Origin: Yokenella regensburgei ATCC 49455
Lineage (GTDB): Bacteria; Pseudomonadota; Gammaproteobacteria; Enterobacterales; Enterobacteriaceae
Length of the DNA stretch: 64,000 bases
Direction: 5' to 3'
Assembly (NCBI RefSeq): GCF_000735455.1
Contig: NZ_JMPS01000010.1
Location: 1 to 64,000 of the forward strand
Shown here: one piece after another, positions 43,974 through 56,097 of the stretch
Position numbering within the stretch: position 1 is the first letter of the stretch
Layout: each line of letters opens with the position of its first letter
Position numbers and translations under genes: made by a program
Notes under the pieces: model-generated
What the model saw: the letters and a program-made list of their open reading frames with translations, nothing else
What the model was told of the DNA's origin: nothing
Database searches by the model: none

Positions 43974-44978
43974 TTAACGCGTCGTTGAGCTCGGCGTCTT
44001 CATATAACGGAAGAAATCGCTGTCCGGGCTCAGAACCATGACGTCCTGGTTACCTTCAAAGCTGTTTTCATAAGCGCGCAGGCTACGGATAAAGGCATAG
44101 AAGCCTGGATCCTGGCTGAACGCGTCGGCAAACAGTTTCGCGGTTTCCGCATCACCTTCACCACGCAGGATAAGACCCTGGCGCTCGGCTTCTGCCAGCG
44201 TTTTCGTCACTTCGTAATCCGCGGTAGCGCGCAGTTTTTCTGCTTCTTCCTGGCCCTGAGAACGATGGCGACGAGCGACGGCTTCACGCTCAGCGCGCAT
44301 ACGGTTGTAGATAGCCTCAGAGACTTCCGCTGGCAGGTTGATCTGCTTGATACGGACGTCAACCACTTCGATACCCAGTGCCGCCATACTGTTCGGGTTG
44401 ATGACCGGCACTTTGCCGTTGGTCTCTTCCTGAACACGTTCAGCAGCTTTGGCAATCGCGTCGTCGGCCGCAGGCGTCGTCACTTCATCTTCAGTGCCCG
44501 CAGAACCGGAGTTCAGCGCATCACGAACTTCCAGCGTCAGACGACCACGAGAATCGGTCACGATGTCTTTCACATCGAGGCGACCAATTTCAGAGCGCAG
44601 ACGGTCAGAGAATTTACGCTTCAGCAGAACCTCGGCCTGGGAGACGTCGCCGCCGCCGGTCGCCAGGTAGTAACGGCTGAAGTCGCTGATGCGCCATTTG
44701 ATGTAGGAATCAACGATCAGGTCCTTTTTCTCTTTGGTCACAAAGCGATCGGCCTGGTTGTCCATGGTCTGAATGCGCGCATCCAGCGTTTTTACTGATT
44801 CAATAAACGGCACTTTAAAGTGCAGGCCCGGCGCAAACACCAGCGGTTTGTTTTCGTTGTCGCGAACGACTTTACCGAAACGCAGTGTAATACCGCGCTC
44901 ACCTTCTTTGACAACAAAAACAGAGGCATACAGCGCTACCAGCACGATGACAATTATCGCAATAACAGACTTACGCAT
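43974..44978 (-). CDS. hflC: FtsH modulator subunit HflC
   Basis: 334-residue SPFH/prohibitin protein: one N-terminal membrane helix (about 4-20), the SPFH domain and a coiled-coil C-terminus. With HflK it builds a large periplasmic cage around the membrane protease FtsH and tunes its activity. Starts two bases after hflK, so translation is coupled. Confidence 0.98.
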   Translation of the reverse strand: MRKSVIAIIVIVLVALYASVFVVKEGERGITLRFGKVVRDNENKPLVFAPGLHFKVPFIESVKTLDARIQTMDNQADRFVTKEKKDLIVDSYIKWRISDFSRYYLATGGGDVSQAEVLLKRKFSDRLRSEIGRLDVKDIVTDSRGRLTLEVRDALNSGSAGTEDEVTTPAADDAIAKAAERVQEETNGKVPVINPNSMAALGIEVVDVRIKQINLPAEVSEAIYNRMRAEREAVARRHRSQGQEEAEKLRATADYEVTKTLAEAERQGLILRGEGDAETAKLFADAFSQDPGFYAFIRSLRAYENSFEGNQDVMVLSPDSDFFRYMKTPSSTTR

Positions 44979-44980
44979 CG

Positions 44981-46243
44981 TTATTCCCCCTGACGCTGGT
45001 AATCGTTACGCTGCGCGTTAGCGCGGCGTTGGTCCATGATATCGCCCTGACTGGTGGACGATGTGTTGCTTGCTGCGGTGCTGGAAGAGGAAGCCGGCGG
45101 CAGACGTAACAGGTTGTTTGCCGCGCTCTTATCGCTCTTTGCTGCCGGTGCATTACCACCCTTCAGCATCTGATCCAGCGGCAGCACCATCAGGTTGCCG
45201 CTCTTATCGTTAACCAGCACTTTGCGAGTATGGCTCAGCACTTTTTCCATGGTTTCGATATACAGACGTTCACGCGTAATTTCCGGCGCTGCTTTATATT
45301 CCGGCAGAACTTTCGAGAAGCGATCCACTTCACCCTGTGCTTCAAGGATGGTCTGAGTCTTATACGCACGGGCCTCTTCGAGGATACGCTGCGCCTGACC
45401 GTTAGCACGTGGCTGTACTTCGTTGGCGTAAGCTTCTGCTTCACGGATGTACTGCTGTTCGTTTTCACGAGCGGCAATCGCATCGTCAAATGCGGCTTTC
45501 ACCTCTTCCGGCGGACGAGCGGCCTGGAAGTTGACGTCCAGCAGGGTGATACCCATGTTGTACGGACGAATTGTCTCTTCCAGCTCACGCTGAGTATCGC
45601 TACGGATAACCGTACGACCTTCGGTCAGAATACGGTCCATGGTGTATTTACCGATAACGCCACGCAGCGCACTGTCCGTTGCCTGACGCAGGCTGTCGTC
45701 CGGGCTGGTCACGCTGAACAGGTAGTTCTGCGGATCGGTAATGCGGTACTGCACGTTCATCTCAACGCGCACCACGTTTTCATCAGAAGTCAGCATCACG
45801 CCGGACGCCGCCAGTTCACGCACCGCTTCGACGTTAACCGGGGTCACTTCATCAACGAAGGTCGGCTTCCAGTTCAGGCCTGGCTCAACCAGATGGCTGA
45901 ACTTACCAAAACGCGTCACCACACCACGCTCGGCTTCCTTGATGGTATAGAATCCACTGGCTGCCCAGATGATCACAATAGCCGCCGCGACGATGCCGAC
46001 AATGCGTCCGCTCATCTGACCGCGAGGCCCTTGAGTATTATTGCTTCCACCGCCCTGACCGCCTTTACCGCCGCCCAGACCGCCGAGCTTTTTGCTCAGT
46101 TTGCGGAAGATATCATCCAGATCCGGTGGCCCCTGCTCGCGACCGCCTTTGTTACCGTTACCCCCAGAGTTGCCGCCTTGATTATTGCTGCTTCCCCACG
46201 GGTCGCGGTCCTGTCCGTTGTTACCGGGCTGATTCCACGCCAT
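44981..46243 (-). CDS. hflK: FtsH modulator subunit HflK
   Basis: 420-residue partner of HflC. A Gly/Asn-rich cytoplasmic N-terminus (about 1-75) precedes one membrane helix (about 80-98), the SPFH domain (VVTRFGKFSHLVEPGLNWK) and a helical tail. Matches E. coli HflK (419 residues). Follows hflX by 84 bases in the same direction. Confidence 0.98.
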   Translation of the reverse strand: MAWNQPGNNGQDRDPWGSSNNQGGNSGGNGNKGGREQGPPDLDDIFRKLSKKLGGLGGGKGGQGGGSNNTQGPRGQMSGRIVGIVAAAIVIIWAASGFYTIKEAERGVVTRFGKFSHLVEPGLNWKPTFVDEVTPVNVEAVRELAASGVMLTSDENVVRVEMNVQYRITDPQNYLFSVTSPDDSLRQATDSALRGVIGKYTMDRILTEGRTVIRSDTQRELEETIRPYNMGITLLDVNFQAARPPEEVKAAFDDAIAARENEQQYIREAEAYANEVQPRANGQAQRILEEARAYKTQTILEAQGEVDRFSKVLPEYKAAPEITRERLYIETMEKVLSHTRKVLVNDKSGNLMVLPLDQMLKGGNAPAAKSDKSAANNLLRLPPASSSSTAASNTSSTSQGDIMDQRRANAQRNDYQRQGE

Positions 46244-46327
46244 GTATATGCTCCATATTTGTTATGCGGTGTTTATACCCATCACGTTCAGGTATAGAGG
46301 CGAAACCTTCAGGCTAGTCCCTTCCGG

Positions 46328-47608
46328 TCAGACCACGTAGTCCACCAGTGCAGGTTCTTGTTTACAGAGACGACGCCAGTCAACGATTGGCATGCGCACC
46401 TGCATCCCGACGCTGCCGTCATCCTCCATCCACTCTTTTTCTATCGCCTGAAGCTGATAAAACCGGCTTCGCAGACGACCTTCCTGCGGTGGCAGACGCA
46501 ACGTGTGCTGCGCTATTTCCCCGGAAAGACGTTCCGTTAAAGCCTGGAAAAGCAGTGGTACGCCGACCCCGGTCTGTGCTGAAAGCCACACCCGGATCGG
46601 TTTATTCTCTTCATCCCGGTCGATACGCGGCTCAAAATCATCCAGCATATCGATTTTGTTCATCACCAGAAGCGTTGGGATCTCGTCCGCTTCGATCTCT
46701 TCGAGGACGATATTCACCGCATCGATGTTTTCCTGCAGACGGACGTCAGCGGCGTCTATCACATGCAGCAACAGCGTCGCCTGCCGGGTTTCCTGCAGCG
46801 TCGCTTTAAACGCCGCCACAAGGTCGTGCGGCAAATGACGGATAAAACCTACGGTATCCGCTAATACGGTCTCACCGACGTCAACCACGTCGATACGACG
46901 CAGCGTGGGATCAAGCGTAGCGAACAGCTGATCCGCCGCATAAACCTGCGCTTCAGTTATCTGGTTAAACAGCGTCGACTTCCCGGCGTTGGTGTATCCC
47001 ACCAGCGACACGGTCGGTATATCGGCTTTGGTTCGCGAACGGCGCCCCTGCTCACGCTGTTTTTCTACTCTTTCAAGGCGCGAGAGGATTTGCATGATGC
47101 GATTGCGCAGCAAACGGCGGTCGGTTTCCAGCTGGGTCTCACCCGGACCGCGCAAACCAATCCCGCCTTTTTGCCTTTCAAGGTGGGTCCAGCCGCGCAC
47201 CAGGCGCGTTGCCAGATGGCGCAGCTGCGCCAGCTCAACCTGCAGCTTACCCTCATGGGTACGCGCACGCTGGGCAAAAATATCTAATATCAGACCAGTA
47301 CGATCGATAACCCTGCACTTACACAAACGCTCCAGGTTACGTTCCTGGGCGGGCGATAATGCATGGTCAAACAAGACAACGGATGCCCCGGTCGCTTTTA
47401 CGGCCTCTGCAATTTCGACAGCCTTACCTTCACCTACAAAATACTTTGGGTGCGGCGCTTTACGGCTACCGGTAATCACCTGCATTGCTTCGACACCGGC
47501 GGAGGAGACCAGAGATTCAAACTCCTGGAGATCTTCCATATCTTTGTCTTGCGAAAAATAGATGTGTACCAGTACCGCCTGCTCACCGGCGTCATAACGG
47601 TCAAACAA
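46328..47608 (-). CDS. hflX: Ribosome-splitting GTPase HflX
   Basis: 426-residue GTPase that dissociates stalled or heat-damaged 70S ribosomes. An N-terminal nucleotide-binding domain and helical linker ([18 protein letters not shown]) precede the G domain with G1 [10 protein letters not shown]3 D-T-V-G-F and G4 N-K-I-D. The start is TTG at 47608 with AGGAG upstream, giving [10 protein letters not shown]. Between hfq and hflK. Confidence 0.97.
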   Translation of the reverse strand: MFDRYDAGEQAVLVHIYFSQDKDMEDLQEFESLVSSAGVEAMQVITGSRKAPHPKYFVGEGKAVEIAEAVKATGASVVLFDHALSPAQERNLERLCKCRVIDRTGLILDIFAQRARTHEGKLQVELAQLRHLATRLVRGWTHLERQKGGIGLRGPGETQLETDRRLLRNRIMQILSRLERVEKQREQGRRSRTKADIPTVSLVGYTNAGKSTLFNQITEAQVYAADQLFATLDPTLRRIDVVDVGETVLADTVGFIRHLPHDLVAAFKATLQETRQATLLLHVIDAADVRLQENIDAVNIVLEEIEADEIPTLLVMNKIDMLDDFEPRIDRDEENKPIRVWLSAQTGVGVPLLFQALTERLSGEIAQHTLRLPPQEGRLRSRFYQLQAIEKEWMEDDGSVGMQVRMPIVDWRRLCKQEPALVDYVV

Positions 47609-47682
47609 GCGTTATATCTCCTGAAATACCAGCGGGGAACGCAAAAATCTGCTTCCCCGACATGGATAAACAGCCATCAACC

Positions 47683-48003
<321 letters not shown>

Positions 48004-48076
48004 TTATATGCTTGTTTTGTACTTTGAACCTTTCGGTTCTGAAAAATTGCGCACGATACGGTTCAATTGTACACAT

Positions 48077-49027
48077 TCAGCCCGCAGTCGCACCAACTAC
48101 CTGTAGTACTTCGTTGAACGCCTGTTCAGGTTGTTCACTGTCTAACCAGTGAACGCCGTCCCAACCGCGCAACCAGGTCACCTGGCGCTTTGCTAACTGT
48201 CTCGTGGCGCAAATACCTCTATAAACCATTTCATCGTAGGAGATCTCGCCTTCAAGGTAAGACCACATCTGGCGGTATCCCACACAACGAATGGAAGGCA
48301 TATCCGTATGCAAATCTCCACGGGCATACAGCGCCCGCACTTCAGCTTCAAAACCTGAAGCCAACATCTGGTTAAAACGCTGCTCGATACGTTGATGGAG
48401 CAGTTCACGGCTCGCCGGGGCGATGGCGAACTGATGCACCTGATACGGCAAAGCGTCTCCTGACGTTTGCGTCAGTTCCGTTAAAGTTTTACCCGAAATG
48501 AAAAAAACTTCCAGTGCCCGGGAAAGTCTTTGCGGATCATTCGGATGAATGCGGGCAGCAGCCACCGGGTCAATATCCCGAAGTTGCTCATGCAACGCCC
48601 CCCATCCGCGCTCTGCAGCATCCTGCTCAATTCTGGCTCTGACCTCCGGATCCGCCGATGGTAATGGCGACAACCCTTCCAGCAAAGCCTTGAAATACAA
48701 CATTGTTCCACCCACCAGCAGCGGAATACGGCCCGCCGCGGTGATTTCAGCCATCTCTGCCAGCGCATCGCGGCGAAAATCTGCCGCCGAATAAGCCTGC
48801 GCCGGATCGAGGATGTCGAGCAACCGGTGCGGTGCCGCGCGAAGCTCTTCCGCGTCTGGCTTAGCCGTACCGATATCCATCCCTTGGTAAATAAGGGCGG
48901 AGTCTACGCTTATCAACTCTACTGGCAAAACTTTACGCAACTCAATGGCCAGCGCGGTTTTACCTGAGGCCGTTGGCCCCATTAAAAAAATTGCCTTTGG
49001 CAAATTTGCTTTTATAACGTCACTCAT
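48077..49027 (-). CDS. miaA: tRNA dimethylallyltransferase MiaA
   Basis: 316 residues, as in E. coli. Adds a dimethylallyl group to A37 of tRNAs that read UNN codons. P-loop GPTASGKT, the base-recognition [18 protein letters not shown] and RLSRALEVF motifs are present. Its start overlaps the mutL stop by eight bases. Confidence 0.98.
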   Translation of the reverse strand: MSDVIKANLPKAIFLMGPTASGKTALAIELRKVLPVELISVDSALIYQGMDIGTAKPDAEELRAAPHRLLDILDPAQAYSAADFRRDALAEMAEITAAGRIPLLVGGTMLYFKALLEGLSPLPSADPEVRARIEQDAAERGWGALHEQLRDIDPVAAARIHPNDPQRLSRALEVFFISGKTLTELTQTSGDALPYQVHQFAIAPASRELLHQRIEQRFNQMLASGFEAEVRALYARGDLHTDMPSIRCVGYRQMWSYLEGEISYDEMVYRGICATRQLAKRQVTWLRGWDGVHWLDSEQPEQAFNEVLQVVGATAG

Positions 49028-50876
49028 CTTTCAGGGCGTTCATCGCCGAATGCAGGTCAACGGATTGTAACAGACCACCCGGCGGCGCTTTTACCAGCTG
49101 AGGGCATAAGCGCTCAACATCGGCCAGTACCGCAATCGCCTGAGCCATATTCCATTGCGTGTGTTCGCTCGCCAGATGACGAGAAATCCACTGCGCAAGG
49201 TCGCTGGCAACGAAGGTGCTTTGCGGCGCAAGGTAGCCTATCAGTTCAGGAATCAAGATTTGTAAATTTTGTTGTCTTAAGGGTAAAGGCACCGCCCGCA
49301 CCGTGACGTGCTGCGCCTCCAGCTGAATATCAATACCCAGTTCGACCAACGCAGACTGCGCCTTTTTCAGCGCCGCCGTTTCGGGATCCGATATCTTAAG
49401 ACGCAGCGGGATCAGTAGTGGTTGCGCACACACGGACTCCTGTCCCGGCGTAAGCTGCGCCTGGCGTAACCAGCGCTCGGCAACCGGCAACGCCAGCAGG
49501 GATAAACGCCCGCCGCGTTCCAACAGCGCACAGTCGCCGTCGACAATGGTCAGCACACGACCAAAACTCTGGCTATGGCCGTCAAGGCTGCTCGGCTGTG
49601 GTTTTGCCTGCGGCTTTTGCGCGGGTTCCGGCGTCTCCAGCAGATGGCGATATAGCGTCCCCTGCTGCTTTTGGTATCCCGGTTGAGCGTTCGGCCACGA
49701 GGCATTGCCGCCGCGTGGCGAGGAGCTTGCCCCTTTCGCAGTATAAGAAGGGGCCTGCGGTTCACGCGTTGCCGCGGGCTCAGCAAACTGATTGCGCCCC
49801 GCCGCCGCCCGGTTCTCCGGAATATGGCGCGCCGGAGCCTGCTCTTCTTCGCCTGCGAGCGGCAGTGGGGTTTCCAGCTGCTGTTGCAGCACGCTCAGCA
49901 CACCCTGATAGATAAAGTCATGCACCAGACGCGACTGGTGGAAACGCACCTCATGTTTGGCCGGATGCACGTTCACATCCACCTGATGCGGATCGATAGT
50001 CAGATACAGGACAAAAGCGGGTTGTTGATCGGCCCCCAGCTTGTCTTCGCAGGCCTGACGAATGGCGTGGTTGATCAGGCGATCGCGCATCATGCGACCG
50101 TTGACGTAGCAGTACTGAATCTCCGTCAGCGCCGGAGTGACGTGGTTCGGATCTGCGACCCAGCCACGCAGAGTGAGATCGCCGTGCTGCCACTCAATAG
50201 CCAGCGCCTGCTCAAGAAACGGGGTACCACAAATGGCGCCCAGGCGACGCTCCTGCTGCCCGCCTTCCGGTACCGCACGGTACTGGCGCACCAGTTTGCC
50301 GTTATGACTGAGCTGAATTGTCACGTCGAAGCGCGCCAGCGCGATGCGGCGTACGACCTCATCAATATGCCCAAACTCGGTTTTTTCAGTGCGCATAAAT
50401 TTGCGCCGCGCCGGGGTGTTGTAAAAGAGATCGAGCACTTCGAGGGTAGTTCCCACCGGGTGCGCGGCCGGTTTCACCGTCACCGCCATATCGCGACCTT
50501 CGGCATAGGCCTGCCAGGCTTCCTGCTGTTCTGCTGTGCGGGAGGTGAGCGTCAGGCGTGAAACGGAGCTGATACTGGCCAGCGCTTCACCGCGAAAACC
50601 TAGGCTGATGATGGCTTCAAGATCGTCGAGGGTAGCGATTTTACTGGTAGCGTGGCGCGCTAACGCCAGCGCCAGCTCGTCTTTCTTAATACCGCCGCCG
50701 TTATCACGAATGCGGATGAGCTTAGCGCCGCCGCGCTCGATATCAATATCGATTCGCGTGGCGCCCGCATCAAGACTGTTTTCTACCAGCTCCTTGACCA
50801 CCGATGCAGGGCGCTCCACCACTTCGCCCGCGGCGATCTGGTTCGCAAGCTGCGGCGGCAGAACCTGAATCGGCAT
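49020..50876 (-). CDS. mutL: DNA mismatch repair protein MutL
   Basis: 618-residue GHKL ATPase that links MutS to MutH and UvrD. N-terminal ATP-binding motifs: [22 protein letters not shown] and [15 protein letters not shown] Pro/Gln-rich linker (about 340-430) leads to the C-terminal dimerisation domain. It lacks an endonuclease DQHAxxE motif, as expected for a species with MutH. Nine bases after amiB. Confidence 0.98.
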   Translation of the reverse strand: MPIQVLPPQLANQIAAGEVVERPASVVKELVENSLDAGATRIDIDIERGGAKLIRIRDNGGGIKKDELALALARHATSKIATLDDLEAIISLGFRGEALASISSVSRLTLTSRTAEQQEAWQAYAEGRDMAVTVKPAAHPVGTTLEVLDLFYNTPARRKFMRTEKTEFGHIDEVVRRIALARFDVTIQLSHNGKLVRQYRAVPEGGQQERRLGAICGTPFLEQALAIEWQHGDLTLRGWVADPNHVTPALTEIQYCYVNGRMMRDRLINHAIRQACEDKLGADQQPAFVLYLTIDPHQVDVNVHPAKHEVRFHQSRLVHDFIYQGVLSVLQQQLETPLPLAGEEEQAPARHIPENRAAAGRNQFAEPAATREPQAPSYTAKGASSSPRGGNASWPNAQPGYQKQQGTLYRHLLETPEPAQKPQAKPQPSSLDGHSQSFGRVLTIVDGDCALLERGGRLSLLALPVAERWLRQAQLTPGQESVCAQPLLIPLRLKISDPETAALKKAQSALVELGIDIQLEAQHVTVRAVPLPLRQQNLQILIPELIGYLAPQSTFVASDLAQWISRHLASEHTQWNMAQAIAVLADVERLCPQLVKAPPGGLLQSVDLHSAMNALKDE

Positions 50877-50885
50877 AACCTCTCC

Positions 50886-52223
50886 TTAATTGAAAGAAGG
50901 ACCACCTGGCGCCGCGGCGCTGGCAGTCTGGGCAGGGTTTCCTTGCGGCGCAGACTGGATAGGGTGGTTGCTAAAATAGTTTCTGAGGCCTTTATAGATA
51001 GCCTCTGCGAGCTGCTGCTGGTAGTCGTCGCTGCCGAGCAGGCGTTCTTCGCTGCTGTTACTGATAAAACCGGTTTCGACGAGAATGGACGGGATATCAG
51101 GCGAACGCAGTACGCCAAGGCTCGCGTGCTCCGGACGACTCTTGTGTAGATTACCAATTCGCTCAAGCTGCCCCAGCACATCCTTCGCCACATCATACCC
51201 GACACGCTGGGAATGGCCGAACTGTAAATCCAGCACTGCCTGGCTCAGGTAAGGATCGGACTGATTGTTGGCAAGCACATCACCCGCACCGCCGAGCAGT
51301 TCAGATTGCTTCTCATGCTGCTCAAGCCAGCCCGCCATTTCGCTGTTGGCGCGGCGGTTAGACAGCACCCACACAGAGGCGCCGGTCGCGTCGCGATTCG
51401 GTGCCGCGTCAGCATGAATAGAGACCAGGAAGCTGGCGTTCTGCTTACGTGCCACATCGGAACGCCCCATTACCGAGATAAAGTAGTCACCATCGCGGGT
51501 GAGAACGCCTTTAAACATCGGATCGTCATTGAGCAGGGTGCGCAGTTTCCGCGCCACCGCTATCGTCACGTTCTTTTCACGCGTGCCGCCAGGGCCGATT
51601 GCCCCCGGATCCTGACCACCGTGACCGGCGTCGATGGCGATAATTACCTTATCACCAGACTCAGCGCGGGCACGAGCGGCCGGGCGCGTAGAGGTGTTAC
51701 TGCTGGTGACAGATGTAATACGATCGTCACTGGATTTAAACGGATTACGCACCGGCTCTGCCGGGCGAGGGGCCACGACCGGCGCTTCCTGACGCTTAGC
51801 TATGACCGGCGCGGGCGGCGGCGGAGGTGGCGGTGGGGCATCCGCATTGATGGTAAAGACGACGGTATAGTTCGCGCCATTTTGCTGCTTAGAGACGCGC
51901 GTTTTGCCGTTTTCGGTGAGAGAGACCACCAGTCGCAGCGACCGATCGTCCTTCGGCGTACCCGAACGAATGCTTTTCACCAGATTGTTGCCGCTAAAAT
52001 TCAGCGGTAGCCCCTGGATCACCCCACTCTGTTTGATATCAAGTGCCACACTACGTTTACCGTCCTGCGTATAGGAATACTCAGGGTCACCCATAAAGCT
52101 GAAGGTAATTCGGGCCTGTTGGTCTCCGTTTGAGACCTGAATGTCGGATAAACTGGCTGCGCTGACCTGCAGGGTCAGCAACATCAGCGCCGCCATGAAT
52201 GCACTTTTCACGCGATACATCAT
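50886..52223 (-). CDS. amiB: N-acetylmuramoyl-L-alanine amidase AmiB
   Basis: 445-residue periplasmic septal peptidoglycan amidase: signal peptide ending V-S-A near residue 22, AMIN targeting domain (about 23-130), Pro-rich linker ([10 protein letters not shown]) and Amidase_3 domain with zinc ligands in [11 protein letters not shown] at GGTREKN, H in SIHADA and catalytic E in ETGFISN. Activated by EnvC at division. E. coli AmiB has 445 residues. Confidence 0.98.
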   Translation of the reverse strand: MMYRVKSAFMAALMLLTLQVSAASLSDIQVSNGDQQARITFSFMGDPEYSYTQDGKRSVALDIKQSGVIQGLPLNFSGNNLVKSIRSGTPKDDRSLRLVVSLTENGKTRVSKQQNGANYTVVFTINADAPPPPPPPPAPVIAKRQEAPVVAPRPAEPVRNPFKSSDDRITSVTSSNTSTRPAARARAESGDKVIIAIDAGHGGQDPGAIGPGGTREKNVTIAVARKLRTLLNDDPMFKGVLTRDGDYFISVMGRSDVARKQNASFLVSIHADAAPNRDATGASVWVLSNRRANSEMAGWLEQHEKQSELLGGAGDVLANNQSDPYLSQAVLDLQFGHSQRVGYDVAKDVLGQLERIGNLHKSRPEHASLGVLRSPDIPSILVETGFISNSSEERLLGSDDYQQQLAEAIYKGLRNYFSNHPIQSAPQGNPAQTASAAAPGGPSFN

Positions 52224-52240
52224 CCCGCCATCCCTTTAAA

Positions 52241-52702
52241 TTAACTGGCTAAGCGCGCCAGCAATGACTCACCCAGCGGAGAAACGGCGGTCACCCGCGC
52301 CTCCCGCCCTTGCGCCTGGTAATCTATGTGAATTTCGACATCCGGTTCAGGCAATACACCCGCGCCCTGTTGCGGCCACTCCACCAGGCAGATGGCATCA
52401 TTAGCAAAGTAATCGCGGATCCCCATAAATTCGAGCTCCTCTGGGTCCGCAAGACGGTACAAATCAAAGTGATAAACATTTAATGCATCGAGCGCATAGG
52501 GCTCGACCAGCGTATACGTTGGGCTTTTCACGTTGCCCTTGTGCCCCAGTGCCTGCAAGAAACCACGACTGAAGGTCGTTTTGCCCGCTCCCAAATCACC
52601 GTACAAATAAATCACGGTTGCGCCTGCGCACGCCTGCGCGATACGGTGGCCAAGGTCTAACGTCGCCTGCTCGTCGGGTAAAAGAATCACTCGATTAATC
52701 AT
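52241..52702 (-). CDS. tsaE: tRNA threonylcarbamoyladenosine biosynthesis ATPase TsaE
   Basis: 153-residue P-loop ATPase that works with TsaB and TsaD to make t6A37 in ANN-decoding tRNAs. Walker A is GDLGAGKTT. Overlaps the nnr stop by eight bases and precedes amiB by 17, all in one leftward unit. Confidence 0.97.
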   Translation of the reverse strand: MINRVILLPDEQATLDLGHRIAQACAGATVIYLYGDLGAGKTTFSRGFLQALGHKGNVKSPTYTLVEPYALDALNVYHFDLYRLADPEELEFMGIRDYFANDAICLVEWPQQGAGVLPEPDVEIHIDYQAQGREARVTAVSPLGESLLARLAS

Positions 52703-54221
52703 GGTTTAAGTCAATCACATCCGGGTTAACAACACGCACAAGCGTGGAAAAAAGATCGGTTGCCAGCATTCCGCGGGTACCAGTAACAGCAGCCAGCCTG
52801 TCAGCGGCGGCGCCATGCGCAACACAGCCTGCACAGGCGGCATCATACGGCGATAGCCCTTGCCCCAGCAATGCACCGATGATGCCCGACAGCACATCAC
52901 CCATACCACCGCTCGCCATACCGGGGTTTCCGGCATCAATAATGCCGAGCGCACCACGCGCATCCGCTACCACCGTGCCCGCCCCTTTGAGCACCACCAC
53001 CCCACCGTAACGTTGTATCAGACGACGGGCAGCAAGCAGGCGATCGTTTTCAATCTCAGCGATCTGACAGCCAAGCAGGCGGGCAGCCTCACCGGGGTGC
53101 GGCGTTAATATGCGATTGTGACGTTTATCGGGATTGATTGCCAGAAGGTTCAGCGCGTCGGCGTCCCAGAGCATCGGTTTACGAAAATTCTCGGTTTTTC
53201 GCAGCGCCTGGCGGCCCCATTCGCTCTGACCAAGCCCTGGGCCAATCACCACCACATCAGCCCACTGCAGGCTCTCTTCCAGCGAGGTGGCGGTAAGCTC
53301 ATGAACCATCAGTTCAGGACGCGCGGTGATAATTGGGTTGATATTCTCGATGTGAGTAAGCACTCGCACAAGTCCCGCCCCCGCGCGCAGCGCCGCCTCA
53401 CCCGCCATGCGGATGGCGCCAGCGGTACCGTAGTCGCCCCCGATGACCACCACTTTACCGTGGTCGCCTTTATGCGATGTCGGTTTGCGCGGCGGTAGCC
53501 AGTGCGAAAGCTGGGAGGCATCAAAGCGGGTTATGGAGGTTGGCTGCGTGGCAAGCCAGGTCTCCAGCCCAAGTGCATCATGGTGCAGGATCCCTACCAC
53601 ATCGCGGGCCCTGCCGGTAAGGAGTCCGGGTTTCAGGGCGATAAACGTGATGGTGTGCGCGGCCTGGATAACCGCCCCCGGTGCCGCGCCGGTTTGAGCA
53701 TGAAGGCCCGAGGGAATATCCAGTGCCACTACCGGTGCCGTATGCTCATTTGCTTGGGTAATCAGGCTCGCTACCGGGTTTCGTGGTGCGCTGGCAAGGC
53801 CGGTGCCAAGCAGCGCATCGATAATCAGGTCAATATCGGCAGGCCAGGCGATATCGGCAGAGTGGATGATCCCCCCGGCATTCAGCCACGCGTCTCGCGC
53901 TTCACTCGCTTCGTCGGGCAATGGTTTTTCGCTTTCCAGTGCCAGCAGCGTCACGCGGATCCCTTGAGCGACAGCCAGCCGCGCCACGACATAGCCATCG
54001 CCGCCGTTGTTGCCATGGCCGCACAGAATCAACCAGTGCTGGGTTGTGGGGTAGGTACGTCGCGCTACGGAAAACGCCGCCGCGCCCGCGCGTTGCATGA
54101 GCTCAAAAAGCGTCAGTCCCAGGCTGTCCGCCGCCGCTTTTTCAGCGCGACGGAGCTCGTCCGCAGCCCAGATGGAATGTGGTATACTTACGAGGTTACT
54201 CGTCAATGTATGGTCCGTCAT
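52695..54221 (-). CDS. nnr: Bifunctional NAD(P)HX epimerase / ADP-dependent dehydratase Nnr
   Basis: 508-residue repair enzyme for hydrated NADH and NADPH. The N-terminal YjeF_N domain (about 15-225; [12 protein letters not shown]) epimerises the hydrates; the C-terminal ribokinase-like domain (about 235-500; [40 protein letters not shown]) dehydrates S-NAD(P)HX with ADP. The start ATG at 54221 follows GAGGGG and overlaps the queG ATG by two bases on the other strand. First gene of a long leftward cluster. Confidence 0.96.
   Translation of the reverse strand: MTDHTLTSNLVSIPHSIWAADELRRAEKAAADSLGLTLFELMQRAGAAAFSVARRTYPTTQHWLILCGHGNNGGDGYVVARLAVAQGIRVTLLALESEKPLPDEASEARDAWLNAGGIIHSADIAWPADIDLIIDALLGTGLASAPRNPVASLITQANEHTAPVVALDIPSGLHAQTGAAPGAVIQAAHTITFIALKPGLLTGRARDVVGILHHDALGLETWLATQPTSITRFDASQLSHWLPPRKPTSHKGDHGKVVVIGGDYGTAGAIRMAGEAALRAGAGLVRVLTHIENINPIITARPELMVHELTATSLEESLQWADVVVIGPGLGQSEWGRQALRKTENFRKPMLWDADALNLLAINPDKRHNRILTPHPGEAARLLGCQIAEIENDRLLAARRLIQRYGGVVVLKGAGTVVADARGALGIIDAGNPGMASGGMGDVLSGIIGALLGQGLSPYDAACAGCVAHGAAADRLAAVTGTRGMLATDLFSTLVRVVNPDVIDLNHD
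54180..54188 (+). promoter_or_regulatory. Extended -10 promoter element for queG
   Basis: TGGTATACT, a TGn-extended -10, about 32 bases before the queG start and inside the 5' end of nnr on the other strand. No strong -35, as is usual for this class. Confidence 0.55.
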
Positions 54222-55359
54222 GTCACAGCCCCTCGATCTCAATCAGTTAGCGCAACAAATCAAACAATGGGGCACTGAACTCGGCTTTCAGCAGGTCGGC
54301 ATCACCGATACCGATCTCAGCGCCAGCGAGCCTGAATTTCAGGCATGGCTGGACAAACAATACCACGGCGAGATGGAGTGGATGGTGCGTCATGGCATGA
54401 TGCGCGCCCGCCCTCACGAATTATTGCCCGGTACGCTACGCGTGATTAGCGTGCGGATGAATTATCTGCCCGCCAATGCTGCATTCGCCAGCACACTGAA
54501 AAACCCTGCTCTTGGTTACGTCAGCCGTTATGCCCTGGGGCGTGATTATCATAAGCTGTTGCGTAATCGTCTGAAGAAACTGGGCGAAATGATTCAGGAA
54601 CAGTGTGCTTCGCTGAATTTTAGACCTTTTGTCGATTCTGCGCCTGTTCTTGAACGTCCATTAGCAGAAAAAGCCGGGCTTGGCTGGACAGGTAAGCACT
54701 CACTAATCCTCAGCCGCGACGCCGGCTCGTTCTTTTCCCTTGGCGAATTATTAGTCAACATTCCGCTTCCGGTCGACAACCCGGTAGAAGAAGGCTGCGG
54801 GCGCTGCGTGGCCTGCATGACCATTTGCCCCACCGGGGCGATTGTTGAGCCCTATACGGTAGATGCCAGACGCTGTATTTCCTATCTGACCATTGAGCTG
54901 GAAGGCGCTATCCCGGAGGAGTTTCGTCCGCTCATGGGGAATCGTATTTATGGATGCGACGACTGCCAGCTCATCTGTCCGTGGAACCGTTACTCTCAGC
55001 TTACCGACGAAGACGATTTCAGCCCGCGCAAAGCGCTGCACGCCCCCGAACTGATTACCCTGTTCGCCTGGGACGAAGCCTGGTTCCTTAAAGTCACCGA
55101 AGGTTCTGCCATTCGCCGTATCGGCCACCTGCGCTGGCTGAGAAATATTGCCGTCGCACTCGGCAATGCCCCCTGGGATGAAGCCAACATTCGGGCGCTG
55201 GAAAGTCGCCGAGGTGAGCACCCACTTCTTGATGAACACATAGAATGGGCGATTGCGCAGCAAATCGATAAGCGTAATGCCTGCGTGGTTGAAGTACAGT
55301 TGCCACAAAAACAGCGGCTGGTGAGAGTTGTCGAGAAGGGATTACCGCGCGATGCCTGA
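54220..55359 (+). CDS. queG: Epoxyqueuosine reductase QueG
   Basis: 379-residue cobalamin-dependent iron-sulfur enzyme that makes the final reduction to queuosine at tRNA position 34. Two 4Fe-4S motifs are seen: CGRCVACMTICPTGAI and CDDCQLICPW, with a terminal HEAT-like part. The start [10 protein letters not shown] matches E. coli QueG; the 41-residue upstream extension runs inside nnr and is rejected. No strong Shine-Dalgarno is visible before the ATG. Confidence 0.97.
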   Translation: MSQPLDLNQLAQQIKQWGTELGFQQVGITDTDLSASEPEFQAWLDKQYHGEMEWMVRHGMMRARPHELLPGTLRVISVRMNYLPANAAFASTLKNPALGYVSRYALGRDYHKLLRNRLKKLGEMIQEQCASLNFRPFVDSAPVLERPLAEKAGLGWTGKHSLILSRDAGSFFSLGELLVNIPLPVDNPVEEGCGRCVACMTICPTGAIVEPYTVDARRCISYLTIELEGAIPEEFRPLMGNRIYGCDDCQLICPWNRYSQLTDEDDFSPRKALHAPELITLFAWDEAWFLKVTEGSAIRRIGHLRWLRNIAVALGNAPWDEANIRALESRRGEHPLLDEHIEWAIAQQIDKRNACVVEVQLPQKQRLVRVVEKGLPRDA

Positions 55360-55629
55360 TTCATTCACAGCTTGTGAATAAAATAAAAAAGGCATTGCGT
55401 ATCAACGCGCAGAAATTCGTCAAGCGATCGCGACAACATTTTGAAATCAATTTTTATCGTTAATTTTCAATGCATTATCAAAATATTATTCACCTGACTA
55501 ATCATTTAGCCATTCTTAGCGAAAGACGGGTTCTGTGGATAACTCTGTGAGCAAGAGTATTTCAGGCACGAAATAAAACGTCCCCAGCAGTAAATTCCGC
55601 TGTGGATAATCTGGAGGAGGTGAAGAATT

Positions 55630-55705
<76 letters not shown>

Positions 55706-55740
55706 TTGGGTGGTGCATGCTTTGCAGCATTTTCAAATTT

Positions 55741-55816
<76 letters not shown>

Positions 55817-55937
55817 TTAATCTTCGTCTTTCAAGCCGCTACTGCGTTGGCTGCCTTCACTCACCTTAGTCACTTACTTAAGTAAGCTCCTAAGGATTCG
55901 TTCAGTTGCCGCCTTGTTGCAACTCGAAATCCTGCGA
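55817..55937. repeat. ERIC (IRU) element inserted in the tRNA-Gly operon
   Basis: 121 bases with the hallmarks of Enterobacterial Repetitive Intergenic Consensus: the core palindrome CTTACTTAAGTAAG (55873-55886), flanking TCACC-TTAG-TCA and CTCC-TAAG-GATTC, and ends resembling the usual CTTTCAAGC and TGCAACTCGAAAT. The normal CCCCAG/CTGGGG helix is here CCTTAG/CTAAGG, so pairing is kept by matched changes. Full ERICs are about 127 bases. Confidence 0.88.
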
Positions 55938-55972
55938 TTGGGTGGTGCATGCTTTTCAGCATTTTCAAATTT

Positions 55973-56048
<76 letters not shown>

Positions 56049-56097
56049 AAATTTGTGGCTGTCGTAACGTGCAATTCTCTGTCGTTACGGGAGGCGC

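Noticed and set aside
45230-46297. 355-codon frame antisense to hflK
   Set aside because: Shadow of the conserved hflK gene; biased toward His and Thr as expected for a reversed frame.
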